Source: Hyphomicrobiales bacterium
GTDB lineage: Bacteria; Pseudomonadota; Alphaproteobacteria; Rhizobiales; Rhizobiaceae
Direction: 5' to 3'
Assembly (NCBI GenBank): GCA_900470805.1
Contig: UCCA01000017.1
Span: 1-64,000 of the forward strand
Length of the DNA stretch: 64,000 nt
Both the position numbers and the translations under genes were made by a program. Shown one piece after another: positions 43,832-53,351 of the stretch (position 1 is its first letter; each line of letters opens with the position of its first letter). The notes under the pieces were generated by a model, which saw nothing but the letters and a program-made list of their open reading frames with translations, ran no database searches and was not told where the DNA came from.

Positions 43832-44199
43832 AAAACACCGCAGTCGCAGTTCAAGTCGCCACCTTTTACGGAAGGGCGGCCTGGTATTGGCTCGCAAAAC
43901 ATAAGGCACTTGGCAACATGGCGTGCGTGGTTGCGGCAAGTACGATCCTTGTGTTGGTCCAGTACGAGCCCGCCGCGGCCCAGAACCTGGACGCCCTTCA
44001 GAATGCCGCCGACAGGCTCGTCCAATTCTTCACCGGACCCTTCGGCCGGTCGATAGGCGCGATCGCGTTCATCGGCATGTTTCTGGCCGCAGCCTTCGGT
44101 TACTGGTCCTGGGGTGCGCTGTTGCGGGTCGGCGGAAGCCTTGCGGGCATGTTCGCGGCCGCCGAGCTCGTCGACTTTCTCGCCGGCAGTGGGACCTGA
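43828..44199 (+). CDS. virB2: VirB2 major pilin
   Basis: A 123-residue prepilin. A long signal region ends at EPAAAQ (about residue 52). The mature part has the two helices of VirB2/TrbC pilins, GRSIGAIAFIGMFLAAAFGY and GSLAGMFAAAELVDFLAGSG, separated by a short basic loop (LLRV). It builds the conjugative or effector pilus. Overlaps virB1 by four bases. Confidence 0.9.
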   Translation: MKNTAVAVQVATFYGRAAWYWLAKHKALGNMACVVAASTILVLVQYEPAAAQNLDALQNAADRLVQFFTGPFGRSIGAIAFIGMFLAAAFGYWSWGALLRVGGSLAGMFAAAELVDFLAGSGT

Positions 44200-44201
44200 T
44201 C

Positions 44202-44528
44202 ATGGCCGGCGCCACGACCACGAGCGACGGGGCCGATGAGACCATCGAGTCCTATCCCGTCATTCTTGCCCTGACCCGCCCGCCGACGGTCATGGGTATT
44301 CCCTTCACCTATTTCCTCGCGGAATGCTTCGTGTCGCTGATGGTGTTCATGATCCTTGGTTCGATCCTCTGGTTCCCAGCCGTGTTCATCATTCTCCACG
44401 GCATTCTCTACGTGCTCACCGTCAAGCTCGATCTCTGGTTCTTCGACATCGTCGGGCGTCTCAGCATGTGCGGCGTCAACCCCCTCGGTCGCCGACTGGG
44501 CGGCGGCATCAGAACTTATGGAGTATAG
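44202..44528 (+). CDS. virB3: VirB3 inner-membrane protein
   Basis: A 108-residue protein with the family pattern ALTRPPTVMGIPFTYFLAEC, a paired hydrophobic hairpin (VSLMVFMILGSILWFPAVFI), then DLWFFDIVGRLSMCG. VirB3 works with VirB4 at the base of the secretion channel. It starts two bases after virB2 ends and its stop touches virB4. Confidence 0.93.
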   Translation: MAGATTTSDGADETIESYPVILALTRPPTVMGIPFTYFLAECFVSLMVFMILGSILWFPAVFIILHGILYVLTVKLDLWFFDIVGRLSMCGVNPLGRRLGGGIRTYGV

Positions 44529-44531
44529 GTG

Positions 44532-47051
44532 ATGCGCACGATCGCACGAGCCTTGAAGGGCAGTCTGTCGAAAGGTTGGGAGATTTTCGCGGACAAAAGC
44601 GTGGCAACCCATGTCCCTTTCTATGTCCCGACCGAAAACGGCATCATCCGGCTGAAGAACGACTGCCTGGTCTCCACCATCCAGCTGACCGGATTTTCCT
44701 TCGAGACCGCCGACATCGAAACCATCAACATGCTGCAGCGACAACGCAACGCAGCCTTCCGTGCGATCTCGTCGATCGGCAACTTCGCGCTCTACACGCA
44801 TGTCGTCAGGCGCAAGGTCGCCCCATCGCTACCATCGACCTTCACCGATCCGTTCATGCAGCGTCTCGATGACGTCTATCAATCGAGCATTTCCAGGAAC
44901 GAGATGTTCGTCAACGATACCTATGTTTCGCTGGTCGTCCGGCCCTTGTTTAAAAAGGGCTCGACCCTGTCGCGTGTGATGGGGATCGGCGGCGATGTTG
45001 CCCGCAAGGAGCAGTTCCGGGCGATGCGTGACCGGCTGGTCGAGGCAACCCGTGCGCTGGAAAAGTCGCTTGCCGTCTACAGTCCGAGGGTTTTGCGTGA
45101 CGTCCAGCGTATCGAGACCGATCTCGGCAATGGTCGAACGATCTACAAAGCGATCGCCAACGATGCCGTCGTGGAGGAAGGTGACCGAAAGGTCTGGTTC
45201 TCCGAACAATGCGAGTTCTTCTACACGCTGCTGAATGGTGCGCGCGTGCGCCCGGTGCGTCTCGGCAATACCCCGATCGATGAGATGCTGCCGGCGCGCC
45301 GTACCTCGATCGGCAACCGCCTCATTCATCTTGAAGGCAATAGGACTGGCGACGACCGGTTTGCCGCGATGGTATCGCTGAAGGAATATCCGCCGGAGAC
45401 CGGGGCCGGAATGCTTGACTATGTCCTCAAGCTGCCGTTCGAAATGGTGCTGACCCAGTCCATGTCCTTCGTCGATGACATGTCCGCGCGCGGCCGCATC
45501 GAACGGCTCGATCGACAGATGTCGAAAGCCGACGAAGGCGGTTCGAGCGTCCAGGCGAATCTCGATATCGCCCGTGATGAGCTCGCCCGCAAGCGAGTCG
45601 CTTTCACCGAACATCATCTGACCGTCATGCCGATCGCCAGATCCATCGCGCAGCTCGACGATGCAGTCGCCCTGATCGGTAATGAACTGGGGGCGCTCGG
45701 GGCATCTTACGTCCGCGAAGACCTCAATACGGAACCGGCCTACTGGGCGCAGCTTCCGGGCAATCAGGCCTATATCGCACGCCGCGCGATGATCTCCACC
45801 TTGAACTGTGCCGGATTGAGCAGCTTTCACGCCTATCCCTACGGCAAGCCGGACGGCAATCATTGGGGACCGGCAATCACGATCTTCGAGACGACATCAG
45901 GCACGCCGTTCTTCTTCAATTTCCATCAGGGCGATGTGGGACACGCGACCGTCTTCGGGCCAACCGGTTCCGGCAAGACGGTGATTATGTCCTTCCTGAT
46001 CCTGCAGGCTTACCGCGTCAGCCCGCGGCTGAAAACGATCGTCTTCGACAAGGACCGCGGCCTCGACATTATGGTCAGGGCGGCGGGCGGCGCCTACATG
46101 ACGCTGGAGCCCGGCGAGCCCTCCGGTTGGAACCCGTTGCTTCTGGATGACACCGAAGAGAACCGCGTCTTTCTCTATGGTTTGCTCAGCTTCATGCTGA
46201 AGCCGACGAAAGCGGGAGAAAACCTCTCGCCCCAGGAAGAGGCAATCATCCGCAATGCGATCAAGGCCGTTCTGAAGACCAACGACCGATCCTACCGGCG
46301 CCTCTCGGCGTTGCGCGCGCTTCTTGCCGGCAGCGAACGCACCGAGGGCAGCCTGATCGCCAGGCTCGACAAGTGGGTCGACACAGGACCCTACGCCTGG
46401 CTCTTTGACAACGCCGATGACAGTCTCGACATCTCCCGTCCGATGATCGGCTTCGATATGACTTCGATCCTGGACGACCCGACGGTTCGCACCGCGGCAC
46501 TCCTCTACATGTTCCATCGCCTGGACAAGATCTACGACGGCAAGGCGCCGATCATCAATCTGATGGACGAAGCTTGGAAGCTGCTCGACGACGATGAGTT
46601 CAAACGCACCATGAAGGACTACTTCAAGACCATCCGAAAGCGGAACGGTCTCGTAATCTTCGGGACGCAGTCAGCGGACGACGTGGTCCAGTCGAGTGTC
46701 AGCCGTACCATTATCGAGCAGACCTCCACCAATATCTTCTTCGCCAATCCGAAGGCCGACGAGAGCTCCTACATGGAACATTTCGGCTTATCCCGGGCGG
46801 AGTTCGAATGGGTCAAAAACGGCGATCCGAGTTCTCGCTTCATGCTGATCAAGCAGGCGAAAAGCAGCGTGATCGCGCGTGTCGACATGTCCCACATGCC
46901 CGAGTTCATCAAGGTCCTGTCCGGGCGAGAAGAGACCGTTCGCGAAGTCGAGTTGCTCCGTGACGAATACGGCGACGACCCGAAGGATTGGCTTTCGAAA
47001 TTCTGCGACTGGGAGGGGGACGTGTCCGATGACAACGCCAAGGCTTCCTGA
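44532..47051 (+). CDS. virB4: VirB4 secretion ATPase
   Basis: An 839-residue AAA+-type ATPase, full length. Walker A is FGPTGSGKTV (about residue 475) and Walker B NLMDEAWKLLDDD (about 674), followed by FGTQSADDVVQS and arginine-rich motifs. It energises pilus assembly and substrate transfer at the inner membrane. GTG at 44529 and ATG at 44532 are both possible; GGAG spacing favours the ATG. Its end overlaps the next gene by 23 bases. Confidence 0.95.
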   Translation: MRTIARALKGSLSKGWEIFADKSVATHVPFYVPTENGIIRLKNDCLVSTIQLTGFSFETADIETINMLQRQRNAAFRAISSIGNFALYTHVVRRKVAPSLPSTFTDPFMQRLDDVYQSSISRNEMFVNDTYVSLVVRPLFKKGSTLSRVMGIGGDVARKEQFRAMRDRLVEATRALEKSLAVYSPRVLRDVQRIETDLGNGRTIYKAIANDAVVEEGDRKVWFSEQCEFFYTLLNGARVRPVRLGNTPIDEMLPARRTSIGNRLIHLEGNRTGDDRFAAMVSLKEYPPETGAGMLDYVLKLPFEMVLTQSMSFVDDMSARGRIERLDRQMSKADEGGSSVQANLDIARDELARKRVAFTEHHLTVMPIARSIAQLDDAVALIGNELGALGASYVREDLNTEPAYWAQLPGNQAYIARRAMISTLNCAGLSSFHAYPYGKPDGNHWGPAITIFETTSGTPFFFNFHQGDVGHATVFGPTGSGKTVIMSFLILQAYRVSPRLKTIVFDKDRGLDIMVRAAGGAYMTLEPGEPSGWNPLLLDDTEENRVFLYGLLSFMLKPTKAGENLSPQEEAIIRNAIKAVLKTNDRSYRRLSALRALLAGSERTEGSLIARLDKWVDTGPYAWLFDNADDSLDISRPMIGFDMTSILDDPTVRTAALLYMFHRLDKIYDGKAPIINLMDEAWKLLDDDEFKRTMKDYFKTIRKRNGLVIFGTQSADDVVQSSVSRTIIEQTSTNIFFANPKADESSYMEHFGLSRAEFEWVKNGDPSSRFMLIKQAKSSVIARVDMSHMPEFIKVLSGREETVREVELLRDEYGDDPKDWLSKFCDWEGDVSDDNAKAS

Positions 47052-48204
47052 ACTGGCAACCGTCGGCGCGCTTGCGTTCGCCACCATGGTCGTACCCTCG
47101 GTCGCGCGCGGGCAGGTCCGGGTGATCGATGATACCCGTCTGAAAAGCGACGAGGCGACCCGCGACATTTATCGGCCTTACCAGGCTGACACGCAAAGCG
47201 TAAAAGGCGCCGCCGGCGGGACGACCGATAGCGTCGCTCCGGGGCAGGGATCCGGGGCGCCGGCAGATTGTTCGGCTGCGGGAATGGGGGCCGAGACCGC
47301 GCCGGCCGACCCGTCGATGCGGACCCCGAGCCAGAAGGAAGTCGCCCGCATGGTCGAGGACGAGGCGATCCGGCAGGGTGTCGATCCCAATTTTGCGATA
47401 GCGATCGCCGAACAGGAATCGGGGTTCCGTCAATGGGTGCGTTCCGAGGTCGGAGCGATCGGCGTGATGCAGCTGATGCCGGGGACCGCGGCAGCGCTTG
47501 GTGCAAACCCGTACGATACGCAGGACAATATCCGCGGCGGGGTCAAATACCTCAAGCAGCTCCAAGGCATGTTCGGCGACCGTTACGACCTGATCCTCGC
47601 GGCCTACAATGCCGGTCCCTATCGGCAATCGCTTCAAAACGGCCAGATCCCGAATATTCCCGAAACCCAGGACTATGTCAAAAAGGTCTCGGCCTATTAC
47701 GAGCGCAACAAGGCCGAGAATGGCGACCGGACCCCGACCGGACCCGAGACGGCCGAGCCTGAAACGGTCGGCGATGCCACGGGCTGCGGCGAGCAGCTGA
47801 AAAAGGCCGTCGACCGCAACACCCAGGCACAGCTCGAGCGCGCGACCACCTGGAATGCGCTCGTCCAGAAATCGCTCGAAGCAAACCAGCAATATCTCCA
47901 GCGCCTCCAGGCCGGTCTGAAATCATCATCTTCCAGCCTAAGGGGCTCCGGCGGCGGGAACTCCAGAGATAACGACGGATCGCTGTTGATGGCGCAAATA
48001 CAATGCCCGACGACGATCATCGACACGGGCAGCACGCGCTGCTTCGCCGTCCCGGCGAACGCCACGACGGCGCAGATACAGCACTGGCTCGAGGACCTTC
48101 AGGATGCGGCGCGCGTCAATGGTGACACTGCGACCTTCTCGGCGATGCAGGATCCGGCGCTTGGTCTGGTGACGGTTGTCGACGCACGGCCAATGAAAAA
48201 CTGA
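47029..48204 (+). CDS. Second lytic transglycosylase of the T4SS operon
   Basis: A 391-residue secreted protein. A signal-like head (LATVGALAFATMVVPSVARG) is followed by a Pro/Gly-rich linker and an SLT domain at about 100-220: VDPNFAIAIAEQESGFRQWV (catalytic Glu), GAIGVMQLMPGTAAALGANP, YDLILAAYNAGPYRQSL. Beyond about 250 comes a coiled-coil and Ser-rich segment and a C-terminal Cys-containing domain found in no VirB1. It lies where most operons have no enzyme, so it may be a specialised peptidoglycan enzyme with a structural C-terminal part. Confidence 0.88.
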   Translation: MTTPRLPELATVGALAFATMVVPSVARGQVRVIDDTRLKSDEATRDIYRPYQADTQSVKGAAGGTTDSVAPGQGSGAPADCSAAGMGAETAPADPSMRTPSQKEVARMVEDEAIRQGVDPNFAIAIAEQESGFRQWVRSEVGAIGVMQLMPGTAAALGANPYDTQDNIRGGVKYLKQLQGMFGDRYDLILAAYNAGPYRQSLQNGQIPNIPETQDYVKKVSAYYERNKAENGDRTPTGPETAEPETVGDATGCGEQLKKAVDRNTQAQLERATTWNALVQKSLEANQQYLQRLQAGLKSSSSSLRGSGGGNSRDNDGSLLMAQIQCPTTIIDTGSTRCFAVPANATTAQIQHWLEDLQDAARVNGDTATFSAMQDPALGLVTVVDARPMKN

Positions 48205-48226
48205 TGAAACAGAAAAGGAGAGGCTC

Positions 48227-49018
48227 ATGAATAGGATTGTTCTTGCCGTCGCGCTCGGCCTGGTCGTGACGCCACACGCCTTCGGACAGGTTCCGGTGAA
48301 AGACTCGGAAAATATCGCGGCAGCGCAGGAAATCGAGCGGCTATCGAAGCAGATCCAGCAGGATACGTCGGTCGTGAAGGATAACGTGACGAAGACCCTG
48401 CAGGCCATTGTCGGCGACCGCTCGCAGGATGCCAGCCAGTTTGCCAAGCTGGCCACGGGAAATGGCTTCAGCATGAGCCAGGCCCCCGACTTCAGCACGA
48501 TCCTGGCGAGCAACCAGGCGGTGTTCGGCGGTATCAGCGGACAATTCCAGACTACGGCCGCCAAGCTGATCAATGGTCTCAACCTGGTGAAAATGGTCGT
48601 CGACACGGCCAAAGGCGGCCAGTTGTCCGGTGCCAATCAGGCCTATACCCAAGGCATCAACGCCTTGACGACGCTGACGGCGCTGACCGACGCGATGAAT
48701 AGCGCGACGAAAGACCGGCAGAATTCCTTCCTGCAGGCGACCGAGAAGATCGGCTCGGCGCAAGACCTCAAGGGCGCGCTGGAGCAGAACACCCAGATGG
48801 TCCTGCAAGGAAACCAGACTGCCAACGAGGCCGTCGGTTCCCTCAACAACCAGGTCATGCTGTTGAACCAGCAGTACAAGGCGGCCCTGGCGACCTCGTC
48901 ACAGAACCTGAAGACCTTCGCCACGCTCCCGGACAGTGTCATCCGTGATGGGGAAACGAGTGCCGAGACCGCATCCGTGCGCGATCAGCTGACCGCCTTT
49001 GAGGAGCAGTCCCAATGA
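48227..49018 (+). CDS. virB5: VirB5-like minor pilin
   Basis: A 263-residue protein with a signal peptide (IVLAVALGLVVTPHAFGQ). The mature part is long, helical and Gln/Ala-rich (IAAAQEIERLSKQIQQDTSV, NQVMLLNQQYKAALATSSQN), like VirB5/TrbJ tip proteins. It sits at the pilus tip and can influence host or recipient contact. Overlaps virB7 by four bases. Confidence 0.85.
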   Translation: MNRIVLAVALGLVVTPHAFGQVPVKDSENIAAAQEIERLSKQIQQDTSVVKDNVTKTLQAIVGDRSQDASQFAKLATGNGFSMSQAPDFSTILASNQAVFGGISGQFQTTAAKLINGLNLVKMVVDTAKGGQLSGANQAYTQGINALTTLTALTDAMNSATKDRQNSFLQATEKIGSAQDLKGALEQNTQMVLQGNQTANEAVGSLNNQVMLLNQQYKAALATSSQNLKTFATLPDSVIRDGETSAETASVRDQLTAFEEQSQ

Positions 49019-49218
49019 AGGTTCTTGTCGGGATGGTCGGCGTCGCCCTGGCTCTCGGCGGCTGTGCTGGGAAATACGAGCAGCTGGCGAAATGTTCGCC
49101 CGACGACAACCCGGTGCCCGCTCTCGGCTATCGGCCGGAGCCGCAAGCCAACACGGCTGCGCCAGCGTTCGACGCGGTGCTGCCGCATGACTGCGGCCCA
49201 ATGCGGCCGGTCAATTAA
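49015..49218 (+). CDS. virB7: VirB7-like lipoprotein
   Basis: A 67-residue lipoprotein: MVGVALALGGC gives the lipobox (LGG-Cys), then a polar tail with two further Cys (KCSPDDNP, DCGPMRPVN). Size and position fit VirB7, which anchors the outer-membrane core complex with VirB9. ATGA overlap with virB5. Confidence 0.85.
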   Translation: MKVLVGMVGVALALGGCAGKYEQLAKCSPDDNPVPALGYRPEPQANTAAPAFDAVLPHDCGPMRPVN

Positions 49219-49220
49219 TT

Positions 49221-49267
49221 CTACCGGCAGTTCTAGCCGGCAATTTTGGCCGGCAATTCTGGCCCGC
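49221..49267. repeat. Short tandem GC-palindromic repeats between virB7 and virB6
   Basis: About three and a half copies of a 13-base unit, CTAGCCGGCAATT, with small changes (CTACCGGCAGTT, CTAGCCGGCAATT, TTGGCCGGCAATT, CTGGCCCGCC). Each contains GCCGGC. They could form small hairpins in the operon mRNA, in the only sizeable gap upstream of virB6. Confidence 0.6.
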
Positions 49268-49289
49268 CAACAGCGTTTTAGGGGACGAG

Positions 49290-50363
49290 ATGGATCCTGT
49301 CAGCTACGCGATCAATTTCTACGGCGATGCGCTCAGCTATTTCGATAAAATCAACGAGGCGTCGCTGGAGCGGGCATGGGGGCTTTTTGCCAAGAACAGC
49401 AACCTGATCAGCGCCATCCTTGCGATCTTCCTGATCTTCTATTTTCTCTGGGCCGCTCTCGGCTTCTCGCGCATTTCATTGGCTGACATGGCGATCACGG
49501 GCTTTAAGCTCGCCCTTGCTTATGCGCTGATCATGTCCTGGGCGACATTCTACGACAATATCGGCCAGTTCGTGCTCTCTTCACCTCAGGATCTTGGCTC
49601 GGCGATTTCCTCGGCAATGGGAGGCCAGTCGGCCGGCTCGGATCTTGCCAGCCAAGTCGCGTCGATGGCGCGTAAGGTCTACAACTTCGCGATGAAGCTG
49701 TTCAATTCCTACGAGTCGGGATGGCTGCCGAACATTACCGGTGCGGTCGTGGTCTTCATCGTTCTGGTCTTCGGTCTTTTGCCGATGTTGCTGATCCTCA
49801 CCGGCGTCACACTGTTCGCCAAGATGACCACCGCCGTCATGCTGGCGATCGGGCCGATCGCCATGCTTTGCTATTTCTTCGGCATCACCCGTTTCGTCTT
49901 CGACGCCTGGGTGAGGGGCGTGTCCTACGGCATGTTCATGCTCCTTTTCACCTACATCATGGCCGGGCTCTCGTTCGGCTTCCTGATCGGCATGATGGAC
50001 ACGGTCAACGATGAGATGGCCACAAGCGAGAACGCACTCGCGATCGTGATCGCCATGGTGCTCTACCTAGCGCTGATTTCCTATTTCATCTTCCAGGTTC
50101 CGGATTTCGCAAAGGCCTTCGCCTTCGGCGCAGGGGCAGTCAGCATTCCCGGCGGAGGTGGCGTCGCTACCGTCTACGGCTCGGCACAACGAACGCTTTC
50201 TGCCAGCAATTCGCGCGGTGGGCAGGCCGCCGCGGTCGCACTCGGTATGCTGGCGTGGCCGAATGGGGCGCTGGCGGCCGGTGCCCTGGCCGGCCGCGGC
50301 GGCATGGCCGCGTCAGGCGCGCTCGGGCGGATGTTGACCAATCGGCGGCGCAGCGGCGGGTGA
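49290..50363 (+). CDS. virB6: VirB6/TrbL-family channel protein
   Basis: A 357-residue polytopic protein with about six to seven membrane helices (LISAILAIFLIFYFLWAALG; GAVVVFIVLVFGLLPMLLIL; GMFMLLFTYIMAGLSFGFLI). A periplasmic loop lies between the first helices, and a Gly/Ala/Arg-rich cytoplasmic tail follows (residues 285-357). It forms part of the inner-membrane transfer pathway. The conserved FDAWVRGVSYGMF is present. Confidence 0.93.
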   Translation: MDPVSYAINFYGDALSYFDKINEASLERAWGLFAKNSNLISAILAIFLIFYFLWAALGFSRISLADMAITGFKLALAYALIMSWATFYDNIGQFVLSSPQDLGSAISSAMGGQSAGSDLASQVASMARKVYNFAMKLFNSYESGWLPNITGAVVVFIVLVFGLLPMLLILTGVTLFAKMTTAVMLAIGPIAMLCYFFGITRFVFDAWVRGVSYGMFMLLFTYIMAGLSFGFLIGMMDTVNDEMATSENALAIVIAMVLYLALISYFIFQVPDFAKAFAFGAGAVSIPGGGGVATVYGSAQRTLSASNSRGGQAAAVALGMLAWPNGALAAGALAGRGGMAASGALGRMLTNRRRSGG

Positions 50364-50430
50364 GGCGAGGGTGATCGCTGCCGCTCATCGACCGGCAACC
50401 TTTCAACAGCAGGTATTTCGGGGATAGATT

Positions 50431-51165
50431 GTGGCATTCTTCAAGAGACAGGTGCGGACTGAACCGACCGATCAGGTTGTCGGACCACAAGACATTTACG
50501 ATCAACAACATTCCTGGGGTGAGAAAAACAGGTCGCTGCGGACACTGATCGGGATGATCCTGCTGGTCTTTGCCATTGCCGGCTGGGCCGTGGCAGCCAT
50601 CCTGGCGGTCTCCGTCGCACAGCTCTTCCCGCTCGTGCGGACCGAAGTGGTGCCGTTGATCGTCGACAAAAATACCGGCTACATGGAAACCGTCACGACA
50701 CTCGACAAGGATCGTTCGAGCGTATCGGAGCTTCCGGCGGTCCAGGCGTCCTTCGTCGGAAACTACGTCATCCGTCGCGAGACATACGACCCCCGTTATC
50801 TCTCCGACAATTTCGACATGATCGCCCTCTGGTCCGAACCGAATTCCCCGGCCTTCAAGGATTACGAAGAGTGGTTGAACCCCAGCAATCCGCGGGGGCC
50901 GGTCAAGGCCATGGGCGCGACCGGCGACATCCGTCCGGAGATCCTGTCGGTCAATCCGCTCAACGCCTCGACCATGGTCGTGCGTTTTGAAACGCGAGAG
51001 CGGCGGCGTGGCGGGGATGTCGTCAATCGCTGGTCGGCGACGGTGCGGTATCGGCAGATCAATCTTCCGGCAAGCAATCGCGTGCGTCTCTACAACCCAC
51101 TCGGCTTTGTCGTGACGGAATACGCCAAGGTGCCGGAAAACATGCCATCGGGGCTCGTACCATGA
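50431..51165 (+). CDS. virB8: VirB8 assembly factor
   Basis: A 244-residue bitopic protein. One membrane helix at about 36-60 (LIGMILLVFAIAGWAVAAIL), then the periplasmic VirB8 fold (NYVIRRETYDPRYLSDNFDM, the conserved VRFETRERRRGGD, NPLGFVVTEYAKVPE). It begins at GTG. VirB8 nucleates the inner-membrane complex with VirB6 and VirB10. It overlaps virB9 by four bases. Confidence 0.94.
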   Translation: MAFFKRQVRTEPTDQVVGPQDIYDQQHSWGEKNRSLRTLIGMILLVFAIAGWAVAAILAVSVAQLFPLVRTEVVPLIVDKNTGYMETVTTLDKDRSSVSELPAVQASFVGNYVIRRETYDPRYLSDNFDMIALWSEPNSPAFKDYEEWLNPSNPRGPVKAMGATGDIRPEILSVNPLNASTMVVRFETRERRRGGDVVNRWSATVRYRQINLPASNRVRLYNPLGFVVTEYAKVPENMPSGLVP

Positions 51166-51995
51166 AGCGATGGATGATGGCACTTTCTGTCCTGGTCGTC
51201 CTTGAGCCGACCATCGCCAACGCCGAATTGCTGGCGCGACCAGGCAGGCTCGACCCACGGATACGCTCGCTGCCCTATTCGGCCGAGCAGGTCTTCCAGG
51301 TGACTGGTACCTATGGCCTGGTAACCACCATCCTGTTTGGTGCAGACGAGGACATCACCCAGGTCGTCGCCGGCGACACGGTCTCGTGGCAGATCCTAAC
51401 CTCCGCCGACCGGCGGTCGCTAACCCTGAAGCCGATGGAAAAGGATGCCACAACCAACCTTTCCGTGGTGACGACCAGGCGAACCTATTCCTTCGATCTG
51501 CGCGTCAATGATAGCAAGGCCACACAGAACCAGACTTTCAAGCTTACGTTCAACTATCCGGAAGATGCTGGTGTCAAGGGGACGGCCGAGCTCTGGAAGC
51601 AGGCGCAGGATGCGCAGCGCGACCCGAACATCAAGAACATCCGTCGTGACAAGGTCAACTACGACTATGGCTTCAAGGGCAACGATGCGGCCAAGCCCGT
51701 CTGGGTTTTCGATGACGGGCTGAAGACCTTCATGAAGTTCACCAGCGACATCCCGGCAATTTTCATCGTCGATGCGAAGCGCAGGGAAAGCCTGGTGAAC
51801 TACCGGCGGGAAGCGGACTACATCGTCATCGACAAGGTCTCGCGGCAGTGGTCGCTGCGCTATGGCACGGAGGAAGAGACATGCCTCTTCAATCTGCGGA
51901 CCGTGCCCGCCGACATCCCCGCACCGATTGAAGGCGCCGTTGCCCCGAAGCGCGTGGGCGGCCCAACCGTCCCGCAACAATTGCAATCACGATAG
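51162..51995 (+). CDS. virB9: VirB9 outer-membrane core protein
   Basis: A 277-residue secreted protein: a signal peptide (MMALSVLVVLEPTIANAE), then the N-terminal domain (RIRSLPYSAEQVFQVTGTYG), and the C-terminal domain with NYDYGFKGND, KPVWVFDDGLKTFMKF, then SLRYGTEEETCLFN (a Cys that could pair with VirB7). It forms the channel collar with VirB7 and VirB10. Confidence 0.95.
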   Translation: MKRWMMALSVLVVLEPTIANAELLARPGRLDPRIRSLPYSAEQVFQVTGTYGLVTTILFGADEDITQVVAGDTVSWQILTSADRRSLTLKPMEKDATTNLSVVTTRRTYSFDLRVNDSKATQNQTFKLTFNYPEDAGVKGTAELWKQAQDAQRDPNIKNIRRDKVNYDYGFKGNDAAKPVWVFDDGLKTFMKFTSDIPAIFIVDAKRRESLVNYRREADYIVIDKVSRQWSLRYGTEEETCLFNLRTVPADIPAPIEGAVAPKRVGGPTVPQQLQSR

Positions 51996-52004
51996 GAGGG
52001 CAGC

Positions 52005-53351
52005 ATGTCGGATCCCAACTTCAATTCGCCCAATTATCGCGCGCTGGACGGTGACGCGTCGCTCGGCGGACCGGTCAGGCGGGCTGGGATCGGCCTGATG
52101 CGCCCATTTGCGGTGGTTGCGGCGATAGCAGGTGTCGGCATTGTCCTCTATTTCCTCCTGTCCAGCGGCCAAAGCGAGCAGGTCGTCGACAACACGCCGC
52201 GCGAAGAATTTCGCCCGGTGCAGTCGCCTCGTAACGAGGGGTTCAGATCACCCGCACCGCCGCCCTTACCCACCGTACAGGTCCCGGAAGCGCCGCCTCC
52301 ACCACCACCACCGCCGGCCCCCGTCGTGCCGGTGGCTGCCCCCGCACCTCCGCCGGCTGAGGTCGATTGCACCAGAGGCAAAAACCCGGACAATCCGCGC
52401 TGCACCGAGCTTGCCCGCCAGGCCAAGCTGCTCGAGCGCGTGCGGTCCTCGGCCATGGTCTTCGACAAGACGAATGAGGCCCAAGCAACTGGGCGGGCTA
52501 CCACGGTAGGAGCGAGCGCTGGGTCGTTCGGCATGGGATCGTCTTCAGGTGCTGATGCGGCCCCGTCATCCGATAGTGGCGTCGTCGATGGTGACCGGAC
52601 CTTTCTAAAAGCGATGGGCGGGCAGGGCGTCCAGGTCTCGGTTGCTGCCGAGAACCGCCGGACCGACGCATGGATACCGCAAGGAACGATGATCCGCGGA
52701 ACACTGGAGACCGCCATCAATTCCGACCTTGCCGGCATGGTGAAGGGGATCGTGCGGGAGGATGTCTACTCCTTCGATGGCCGACGGATATTGATCCCCG
52801 CTGGTTCGTCGCTGATCGGGGATTACAAGTCCGGTGTCGAGCGCGGCCAGGAGCGAATTCTGATCGTCTGGACGAGAATGATCAGGGGTGACGGGGTTTC
52901 GGTGCAGCTCGGCTCGTATGGGACCGACCGTCTCGGGCGCTCGGGTATGACCGGTAGTGTCGACCGGAAATTTTGGGAGCGGTTCGGTCCGCCGGCGCTG
53001 ATGACCCTGATCGGTGGGGCCACCCAGTACATCGCCCAGCTCGGTCAGAAGCAGAACCAATACATCACCGTCGTCAACAGTGACGGTAGTGTCACGCGGA
53101 TTCCCCAAAATAGCGGTGACACGTCCCAGGATCGTGCCCGTCAGATCGCCGCCGAGACGATCGCATCCGGCATAGAGCAATTGGGCGGCGAAGCTTTCCA
53201 GGATAGCCGCAACATCCGGCCCACCATCCATATAAATCAGGGCTCCGACATCAATGTCTTCGTCACACGAGATCTGGATTTTGCAGGCCTTTATCCGGAT
53301 CCCGTCCGCGAAGAATTCAATCGCTTGCTCAAGCAACGAGGTGGCAAATGA
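52005..53351 (+). CDS. virB10: VirB10 core scaffold protein
   Basis: A 448-residue protein. One membrane helix at about 27-52 (MRPFAVVAAIAGVGIVLYFL), a Pro-rich periplasmic stretch (EAPPPPPPPPAPVVPVAAPA, residues 85-122), and the C-terminal TrbI/VirB10 domain (VSVAAENRRTDAWIPQGTMI, RGTLETAINSDLAGMVKGIV, LIPAGSSLIGDYKSGVERGQ, ... INVFVTRDLDFAGLY). It couples inner and outer membranes. ATGA-type overlap with virB11. Confidence 0.95.
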   Translation: MSDPNFNSPNYRALDGDASLGGPVRRAGIGLMRPFAVVAAIAGVGIVLYFLLSSGQSEQVVDNTPREEFRPVQSPRNEGFRSPAPPPLPTVQVPEAPPPPPPPPAPVVPVAAPAPPPAEVDCTRGKNPDNPRCTELARQAKLLERVRSSAMVFDKTNEAQATGRATTVGASAGSFGMGSSSGADAAPSSDSGVVDGDRTFLKAMGGQGVQVSVAAENRRTDAWIPQGTMIRGTLETAINSDLAGMVKGIVREDVYSFDGRRILIPAGSSLIGDYKSGVERGQERILIVWTRMIRGDGVSVQLGSYGTDRLGRSGMTGSVDRKFWERFGPPALMTLIGGATQYIAQLGQKQNQYITVVNSDGSVTRIPQNSGDTSQDRARQIAAETIASGIEQLGGEAFQDSRNIRPTIHINQGSDINVFVTRDLDFAGLYPDPVREEFNRLLKQRGGK

